This document shows, piece after piece, positions 57,225 to 64,000 of a DNA stretch of 64,000 nucleotides. The stretch is from Saccharina japonica (Eukaryota; Sar; Phaeophyceae; Laminariales; Laminariaceae). The stretch is taken from NCBI GenBank assembly GCA_008828725.1, contig MEHQ01000774.1:440863-504862 (forward strand), written 5' to 3'. Each line of letters begins with the position of its first letter. Positions within the stretch are counted from its first letter, which is position 1. Both the position numbers and the translations under genes were made by a program. A model generated the notes under the pieces. The model had not been told where the DNA came from. It did not search any database and saw nothing but the letters and a program-made list of their open reading frames with translations.

Positions 57225-57560
57225 AAGGTGTGTGTTGTCTTCACATTTAACCCGTTCTTTCTACTCAACCACGTCAGTACACCCAGTGCCTGTCCTGATT
57301 CCCAATCCTAGAGAGATACAATTCTGTGGTCACAAACTGCTGTGAAACAGAGAAAAACAAAACAAAATAGAACGCAAATTAATGGGTAAAGCAAGTGAGA
57401 TGCTTTAACGTACTGGGTACGATAACACAACGACACGAGCCGAACCAAAAAAAAAAAAAAAAAGACAAAAAAAACGAATTCTGAAATGAACCAGAATACA
57501 AATGACGCAAATGACGCAGGGAGACAGAAGCGCCCCTAGAAGAAAAACACACGTGCCCGC
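57225..57560 (+). repeat. Dispersed repeat family H, copy 2
   Basis: Direct match to 46965-47310; the two copies sit at the two ends of the transposon-rich part of intron 1. Confidence 0.85.
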
Positions 57561-57569
57561 ACATTAGTG

Positions 57570-57955
57570 GACTTTTCCATGCTGCGTCCCCATGCTATCA
57601 CCGTGCCCATTGTCATCACCATGACCATGGTCATGGCACGCCGTAATTTTGCAGTCATGCCTGGTACTTCATGGCGCTGCGTAGGCCCCCTCGTACTGTC
57701 ATGGTGCTTCATGGCAATGCCACAGGGAGGCCATGGATATCCTTGACAATGCCATGAACTTTCACGGCATGTTGTTTCGTGGCATGCCGTGCAAAACACC
57801 ATGGCATTGCCATGGTGTTGGCGCATGGCATTGACATGGAACGGCCCACGGCAAATACACGGTGCCGTGTAACCGCCCATGGTAATTCTACGGTAAACCA
57901 CGGCAATACCATAGTACTGGCAAGAACTGCCATGGCATCACCATGCCGTATGTTC
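57570..57955. repeat. CATGGCATTGCCATGG palindrome array
   Basis: Dense reiteration of CCATGG, GGCATGCC and TGGCATTGCCATGG words over nearly 400 bp. A second cluster with the same words lies at 58440-58640. No coding sense. Confidence 0.85.
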
Positions 57956-58439
57956 GATATAGGTTATATCCACTAACAGTGTGGCGGATCGGCCGCTCCG
58001 CTTGCGGCAGTACGGGATTTACAGTAGCCCATACACATTACCTGGTATGTGGAAAGTCCATTGACTATAGGGAACGGGACATTGCGGGCTATTCTGGAAG
58101 TGAGAATTGTTGATTTGTGGCCCGTATTGGACCTCGGTTTGTGGTTCGGGAACATGCGAGGGATTGTGGTTGGTGGGCAATCGTGATGGGTAGGAGCTCA
58201 CGCTCCCACCTCATCTCACTCCAACCTGCACCCACTCCAAACCCTCTTCTCCTCGTGTTCCCTTGGGTACTGCTGTAATATTCAAGACATAAACACATCA
58301 TCTTCTTTTCTCTGGGACAGACTGCATAGGGCAGTACTTGTCTGGGCTCACAGCTCGGGGCTGTTGGTGCCACTTCGTCTCCTGATCATCACTGTCAATT
58401 GAATACCGTATGCCTGGTGTCGCCATGTGGGGGCATCGT

Positions 58440-58640
58440 ATCGGTACGGGTTACCATGCCAGTACCGTAGCCGTCCATGGCATCGCCATGGCTGTGCCTT
58501 GGCGTGCCATCAATTGCGACGAAAGTCCTTGGCAATGCCATGACTTGCGCACGGCATTGCCATGACACACAACGGCAATGCCATGATAACACATGCTGAT
58601 ATCATGCCAATCCATGGAGGTTTATCATAAAACTGTGGCG
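58440..58640. repeat. CATGGC palindrome array, second cluster
   Basis: CATGGCATCGCCATGG, CTTGGCAATGCCATGA and CGGCATTGCCATGA words. Likely related by duplication to 57570-57955. Confidence 0.8.
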
Positions 58641-59194
58641 TGCCATCACGGCCCATGGTGCAGTACTGCATAACAATGTCCCGTCACATGCATACAGTAC
58701 AATAAAAAGACTGGTGCTACGGTAGGGGTGTCGCTTTTGAGCCCCATATTTTCAGCCGATTAGAACCACTCGGCCCGACTGAGCACCTCACGTTTTTCCC
58801 GTTGAAAGAGGTTTTCGACGATATATACCGCCATAGAGTATTTTGTACTTTGCGACAACAAAATATGTTTGCGTCCAATTTGGAGTGCGGTCCACAGAGC
58901 CACTCGCCCGAGACTCGTGTGAACGCGGAAGGAAGTGAAAATTACGCTACCCCCCTTGCCGTAGCACCAGTCAAACCTGTGTATCTATGTGGTGTTAGTC
59001 AAAGCGGGAAGAAAGATTCGTCGGCCCTTGGCACGGGACCTGGATTGTCTGAGTTAGTGATACACTTACTTCCCGCGATTTCGTGTCAAATCGTGGGCAA
59101 CAACGGTGCGCATAATGTTCGGTCCCTTCATGCCGTGTTCGCTTGGCGCGGGGTCTCTGAGAGGAGGCGTTTCCGGCGTATGAACTATTTTCGT

Positions 59195-59300
59195 GAGGAT
59201 GGGGATGATGGTGATGATGATGATGGTGGCGATTGTGTGATAATGATGATTATGATGAGAATGGTGATGATTGTGATGATGATGATGGTGATGATGGTGA
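59195..59300 (+). repeat. (GAT)n-rich microsatellite next to the exon 2 acceptor
   Basis: GATGATGGTGATGATGAT-type imperfect trinucleotide repeat ending 12 bp before exon 2. Confidence 0.9.
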
Positions 59301-59311
59301 TTGTGTGGCAG

Positions 59312-59440
59312 ATGCATCAACTGTGGGCGGTACGTGTCGACGGCGGCAACGGGAAGGAGCTTTACGGTGAAGACTACGCGGACATTTACGCCATCAACCG
59401 ACTGCACTTCAAGGCCGCTACCAACGGCACCTGCGATCAC
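59312..59440 (+). CDS. Tyrosinase-like gene, exon 2
   Basis: 129 nt, 43 codons, phase 0 at both ends, bounded by GGCAG|ATGCAT and GATCAC|GTGAGC. It contains LWAVRVDGGNGKELYGEDY and NGTCDH. Joining to exon 1 gives ...EELLDA-MHQLW..., which fits the helix leading to the CuA site of tyrosinases. The longer open frame around it (58802-59629) is intron read-through. Confidence 0.7.
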
Positions 59441-61768
59441 GTGAGCAGCTTCTTTTACAAGTGGTCGTGCGTCATCTTATCCGGGGTTGTCAAGTGCGAC
59501 ACTTATTTATACATAAATATGTTCTTTGAGTTTGGATTATATGGCGAACATTTTAGGAATGGTATTGTGGTACTGAATATTAGCCAGAGGTCCTTGCGCG
59601 TACATAAATATCATACCGTACTCACATAATATTTCCACATCATATTGTATATATGTACCGGAACAAATCAGGTACAAGTACTCGTAGTTTGACAGCATCG
59701 GTGGAGATTCAGGAGTGACATTGGTGCAGGAGGGATAGGGTTGGTTTGGGGGTTAGTTTCACATCAACCGTTTCACGATGCATGACAAATACGCACATAT
59801 TCACATGTTCACCATTATTAGTCAGCCTTTTGCTTGAATATTTGCCCTTCTTTCGTCGCGGCTTTGAGTCGGGGTCTCATAGAAGTGCGCCCCCCCCCTC
59901 CCCGCCCCTTCACACTCACCCCCCCTCCCGAACAACACACACCACGCCCCCCTCCCAACCCCTACCTCCTCCCACCTCCCTCTTTTCCTCGCCACTACAG
60001 AAATCACCGTTCCAGTAAAATAACTGTAGAACAGGGCAATCGTTGCCCTGCAGATCCGTAGGTGTTACCGGTACCAGTTTTGATAAAGTTAGACGGAAGT
60101 CATATTCTTTGTGCCCGTGCCTCCGCCTCCCGCGGCTCAGTATCGCGGCCCTCCATCCTTGCAAGTATTTCCCAGCGAGCAACAAGTCGTAGGTTTCGTT
60201 GTTGTAGTGTGTCAAGCGAGGTACTACGTCTTCCCAAAGCCGAGTACTCGCAGTACGTACAGCGGGGACGCCTGATGGTGATGATGCTCCGACTTTTCAA
60301 CTAGCGACACCCACCACGGGAAATCTAGTCAACAACTTCCCGGAGGAGAATCCTGTTGTGTAGTATAAGCTCTGCAGGAAACCCATTCATGGTGAATTCT
60401 ATTGATTGCCGGCTTTACTTTTCGCATGGAGTTTTCCTGTCTGGTGTCAGCCAAACTCGGGTATACTTGGTCAATTCGTTGCCGACAACAGGTATACTCT
60501 AAAACGAGGTAGAAATCACACGCCAGGACACCTGCCGTTGGCCAGCCTTACATCGTACCTGACTTTGGAGTGTGAACATCATTGTGACAGCTGTCGTGGC
60601 GAATGTTGTATGGACTCGTTGCGTTACCGGCGCTCTGATTCGTTGCAACGTTAAGGATCAGACGAGCTCGAACAAGTTTCCGGGCACACGGGTATTCGTT
60701 CAACCCGGGTACTCGTTTAGACGGGTACTAGTCTAAAACCTAGCCCCGAATACTCGGGAGTACCCGGATATATTCTTCCCACCTTTCGCGAGTACTCGTT
60801 CGCCACGAGTACTCGCAGGGTACAGCAATACGTACTCGTTCGCCACGAGTACTCGCAGGATGCAGCAATACGTAGAGTACATATATACATACGCATACAG
60901 ACAGGTAGATGGCGTATCAGGTACGTACGGTCCATCCAGCACAATATTTCCAATGACGTTTATAGTCATAACTCATGAAAAATACATTTTTTTTTAATGA
61001 TACAACCATATTCGTGACCGCAAAGACAAGAGGAATCGATGCTGAGAACGAGAAAGAAAATAAATTTGTACACTAAATTCTAGTAGTTATGCAACATTGC
61101 ATCGAAAAACATCCAAAAATATTTCTCCAAGACTGGAAAAAATCGACTAAAATCAGTCATTTTGAGCAAAATGATTTATATCTCACGCAATTTCGTCTTG
61201 TTGAAAAGAAAAAAAACCGCCGCCAGGTGTGGACCAGAGCAATCGTTTGCCGTATTCTATTTGTATATCGCACGATTTTTCAAACAGTAGTAACCAGGGG
61301 CAAACGACCTTCAAGATTCGTATTCTTCCTTGTATCTCCGTCAAAAGTTTGTTTTTTTTATGCGACACAAACCACCCCCGCCTTATACCCATACATAGCT
61401 CCCCAAATCAGTGCTCAGAATTTGGGTGTGAAAAGTATTACCCCCAGAGAAACCAGGGGCTTGTTTACACATTTTTTGCACAAACGAGGCGAGTAAATAT
61501 ATATATATATATATAAATATACGTACGTATATAAAACAAATCGTGAGAAGCTACGGGCAGACGGGCAGTGTTGAGCTTTATTACGGTGTCTCCAGATTTT
61601 CGAACAGCCCAACATAGCCCGAGCAAAATGTACCTAGGTGCGGGAGGTATCTTGGAAATATTGTCCCAGATGGACTGCGGGTATATGCATATATTAAGAA
61701 TATGTGCAGCAGAATGTACAGTTATTAATAGTTGCGTGCGTACAGCAGCACCTGGCACGTTTTATGTA
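59441..61768 (+). other. Probable intron 2 or 3' flank, no exon recognised
   Basis: No further tyrosinase segment found. Contains a C-rich stretch (59890-59990), a GAGTACTCG palindrome cluster (60690-60880) and an (AT)n run (61498-61520). The GCCAACTCGGGTATACTTGG-like portion near 60450 resembles MULE termini. Confidence 0.4.
60690..60880. repeat. GAGTACTCG palindrome cluster
   Basis: CGGGTACTCG, CGGGAGTACCCGG and a 46-bp near-duplication around TACTCGTTCGCCACGAGTAC, present twice. Confidence 0.8.
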
Positions 61769-63314
61769 GGGAAATAGTAATTTGCGGGTATACCGGTTTT
61801 ACGGCCATTTGGGGGTAGGGTCAAAATGTGCCCGCGGAACGCGCTCCCGCGGGCCCAAACAGGCCTCAAACGCCATTCCGAAGCCCTGGCGAGATGCCCG
61901 AAGCCCATGCCAAGCACGCACACAACTTTTGTTTTATTTCAGGCACGTCCTTGGGCCTAACAGGACGGCGGCGCACGAGGGAGCGAACGAAGTCCCCCCT
62001 TTGACCACATCTTGGGGGGGGATAACCCCACGTACCTACTGAATTTATCTACTCCCCCCGATTGACCACTTTTTTCACCCCGTTTGACCAAAACCATACC
62101 CCCTTTTGACCATCTGCGAGAGCCCCAAAAACGACTACAGCAGTACGTATCCACGTCACCGCCCAACAGCCCGAATAGATCACGGGGCGGAACATCCAGA
62201 ACTTGCGAGTAGTCGGCATCGTTTGCCTCCCAAGAAATAAATCTCGGCACAACTATACAAATCAAATATTTATAGACGATATGAAGATATCGGCTCTTCT
62301 GAGAAAACATGACGGTGATGGGGGAATCAGCACATACGAGTACGTGTATACTCGGCGTATGCGAGTCGTGAGTTGCTGGGTGCTTGGTGCTTGGTGCTTC
62401 GTTCCTGGGTGCTGTGGGTCATGGATGCGCGGTGTTGGGTTGTTGGACGGGAGGGGTCTTTGGGACACGAGCAAAATCAGGCGCAACGACGGTCGTTAGT
62501 CTTCTTGAGAAGTGCTTTCCTCCTGTCCCCAACGTATCCATCCCCGACGGCAGGCTGGTGTGTTCGAGTACAGATCACCAGGTTCGCACCCTGCAACCAA
62601 GCACCAAGCACCCAGCAACCCACGACCCATACGCCGAGTATATACGTATGTGTTCTGATCCCCCCATCACCATAGCAACCAAGCACCAAGCACCCAGCAA
62701 CTCACGACCCATACGCCGAGTATACACGTACTCGTATGTGTTCTGATTCCCCCATCACTGTCATGTTTTCTTAGAAGAGCCGATATCTTCATATCGTCTA
62801 TAAAGATTTGATTTGTATAGTTGTGCCGAGATTTATTTCTTGGGAGGCAAACGATGCCGACTACTCGCAAGTTCTGGATGTTCCGCCCCGTGATCTATTC
62901 GGGCTGTTGGGCGGTGACTGACGTGTATATATGTACTGCTGCAGTCGTTTTTGGGGCTCTCGCAGATGGTCAAAAGGGGGTATGGTTTTGGTCAAACGGG
63001 GTGAAAAAAGTGATCAATCGGGGGGAGTAGATAAATTCAGTAGGTACGTGGGGTTATCCCCCCCCAAGATGTGGTCAAAGGGGGGACTTCGTTTGCTCCC
63101 TCGTGCGCCGCCGTCCCGTTAGGCTCAAGGACGCGCCTGAAAAATAAAAAAAGTTGTGTGCGTGCTTGGCATAGGCTTCGGGCATCTCGCCAGGGCTTCA
63201 GAATGGCGTTTGAGGCCTGTTTGGGCCCGCGGGAGCGCGTTTCGCGGGCGCATTTTGACCCTGCCCCCAAATGGCAGTAAAACCAGGGGGTATACCCCTA
63301 AATGACAATTTCCC
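61769..63314. mobile_element. MULE-like element J, 1,546 bp, ~620-bp inverted arms
   Basis: Ends GGGAAATAGTAATTTGCGGG and AAATGACAATTTCCC, flanked by an exact 9-bp duplication TTTTATGTA (61760-61768 and 63315-63323). Left arm to about 62395 and right arm from about 62680 are near-identical inverted repeats. Both carry the same frame (for example FISWEANDADYSQVLD read outward). The ~285-bp centre repeats ACCAAGCACCCAGCAAC. No transposase; possibly a gene-fragment carrier. Confidence 0.88.
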
Positions 63315-63324
63315 TTTTATGTAC

Positions 63325-64000
63325 GTTCGCCAAGTAAGTACCTGGTAGTAAAGAATCGGTGTAGACTACAATGTCAGGTGCGTTGCGGTATATGTGATAT
63401 GTATATATCGATTTCACAGCTTTTCGGTTATTTTATGTTTTCACCCATCTATTATATATAGACAGCGTGATGCCCAATTTAAACTTCATTCGTACAGTAT
63501 TATTCTTTAACACCAACTTGTTTTTTAGAAAAAAAAAAGAAAAAAAAAAGAAAAAAAAATATCTCGCACAATCGAAAATCACGTTTTGTAAGCTTCCTCG
63601 TGCAACCGTCGAAGCTCCTATCAGAGGGTTTCCATAGAGAAGCCCCGTTGTAGTACTTGACGCATGTGTTGTCTGGTGTGTACGACACGAATAGACCCAT
63701 AGACCCACGTATGCACGAGTACATTGTGTGCCGATCGGTGATCTAGGAAGTACAGAAAAGCGCTATGGCAAGATGTATGTATATATATTCCATGTACCAG
63801 GACTTTTCTACTCGTATACTGACAGGTATGATACGAGTACACGATAAAGAGCATTCACTCGTACACCCCCCGACACGATAGCTTCCGCGAGAGCGTAGTC
63901 GCGTCATCAATACTTCAGTCAGCAGTAGTATTACTGCTGTTGTAGTATACAGCAGCAGCAGTACGATGATAAACCCCAGAAAATATTGATGTTTTGTACG
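63325..64000. other. No gene supported
   Basis: A-rich tract at 63528-63560 and a TACTGCTG...CAGCAGTA palindrome at 63933-63963. Nothing else recognised. Confidence 0.4.

Larger units (their letters stand above)
46775..59311 (+). other. Intron 1 of the tyrosinase-like gene, 12.5 kb of transposons
   Basis: It begins GTGAGC and ends TTGTGTGGCAG before ATGCATCAA; both junctions are phase 0. Nearly all recognisable content is mobile elements, listed separately. A (GAT)n-rich stretch (59195-59300) lies directly before the acceptor and replaces a normal pyrimidine tract. Confidence 0.6.
40882..59440 (+). pseudogene. Tyrosinase-like gene split by an LTR retrotransposon
   Basis: Coding parts are 40882-40979, 46057-46774 and 59312-59440. 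The first two (98 + 718 = 816 nt, 272 codons) form one exon once the retrotransposon and one GGTC copy are removed, with the frame preserved exactly. Residues ~82-100 form a hydrophobic membrane anchor or signal anchor (RRLAVTVVCGLAFLAGSGV). A beta-rich region follows, ending in MVKYVRREIRTLTDDEREEL, which resembles the segment just before the copper-binding domain of stramenopile tyrosinase-like proteins. Exon 2 contains MHQLW and KELYGEDYADIYAINRLHF and ends NGTCDH, where the CuA site would begin. Tyrosinases oxidise phenols with a binuclear copper centre. The metal-binding exons were not found in the window. This allele is probably inactive because of the antisense 5-kb insertion, unless the assembly captured one haplotype. 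Confidence 0.7.

Noticed and set aside
58802..59629. Single 275-codon gene around exon 2
   Set aside because: Only 59312-59440 is protein-like; the rest includes a (GAT)n repeat giving Asp and Met runs and lies across consensus splice sites.
61415..61520. Promoter-like (AT)n run
   Set aside because: A simple dinucleotide repeat without other promoter features or a downstream gene.

Overview
This is a eukaryotic, repeat-dominated window. It has no operons, ribosome-binding sites or prokaryotic gene packing. Instead it shows GT-AG introns, Ty3/gypsy retrotransposons with chromodomains, tRNA-derived SINE-like repeats, many terminal-inverted-repeat (TIR) DNA transposons and CCCTAA-type interstitial repeats. 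The style of the retroelement integrase tails (chromodomain plus a Tudor/SH3-like domain) and of the one convincing host gene (tyrosinase-like) makes a stramenopile, perhaps a brown alga, my best guess. That is inference, not proof.

Layout. 1-5.8 kb: palindromic and GACCCG minisatellites and a 178-180-bp tandem repeat, one unit of which was split by a hAT-type MITE. 5.85-8.83 kb: a complete hAT-like element with an 8-bp target duplication and no transposase. 10.3-11.6 kb: a PIF/Harbinger-like MITE, an (AAT)n microsatellite and two SINE-like copies. 12.9-13.3 kb: a TCATGACC palindrome array with inverted ends. 13.7-16.6 kb: a 2.8-kb element with inverted arms. 18.4-19.1 kb: a 724-bp foldback with 326-bp arms. 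20.6-22.0 kb: an ORF with one intact CCHC zinc knuckle, followed by tandem repeats. 24.7-30.4 kb, minus strand: a decayed Ty3-like retroelement whose ORF begins with a NADAR domain ahead of protease and reverse transcriptase. 30.6-30.95 kb: a hairpin-rich tandem array in the leader region of that element.

40.9-59.4 kb carries the only well-supported host gene, on the plus strand. It starts at 40882 and is interrupted inside exon 1 by a young 5,073-bp LTR retrotransposon (two 545-bp LTRs with 3 differences, 4-bp duplication GGTC). The frame resumes exactly at 46057, exon 1 ends at a GTGAGC donor (46775), and exon 2 (59312-59440) joins in phase. The protein looks like a tyrosinase-family copper protein; later exons lie beyond the window or were not found. 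The 12.5-kb intron is a transposon nest: MULE-like elements with 9-bp duplications, PIF-like elements, a SINE-like copy, and a larger element holding several others. At 61.8-63.3 kb lies a further MULE-like element with ~620-bp inverted arms and an exact 9-bp duplication.

Most short open frames here are shadows of repeats and are left out. The two observations I rank highest are the NADAR-protease-RT polyprotein and the tyrosinase-like gene split in frame by a recent retrotransposon.
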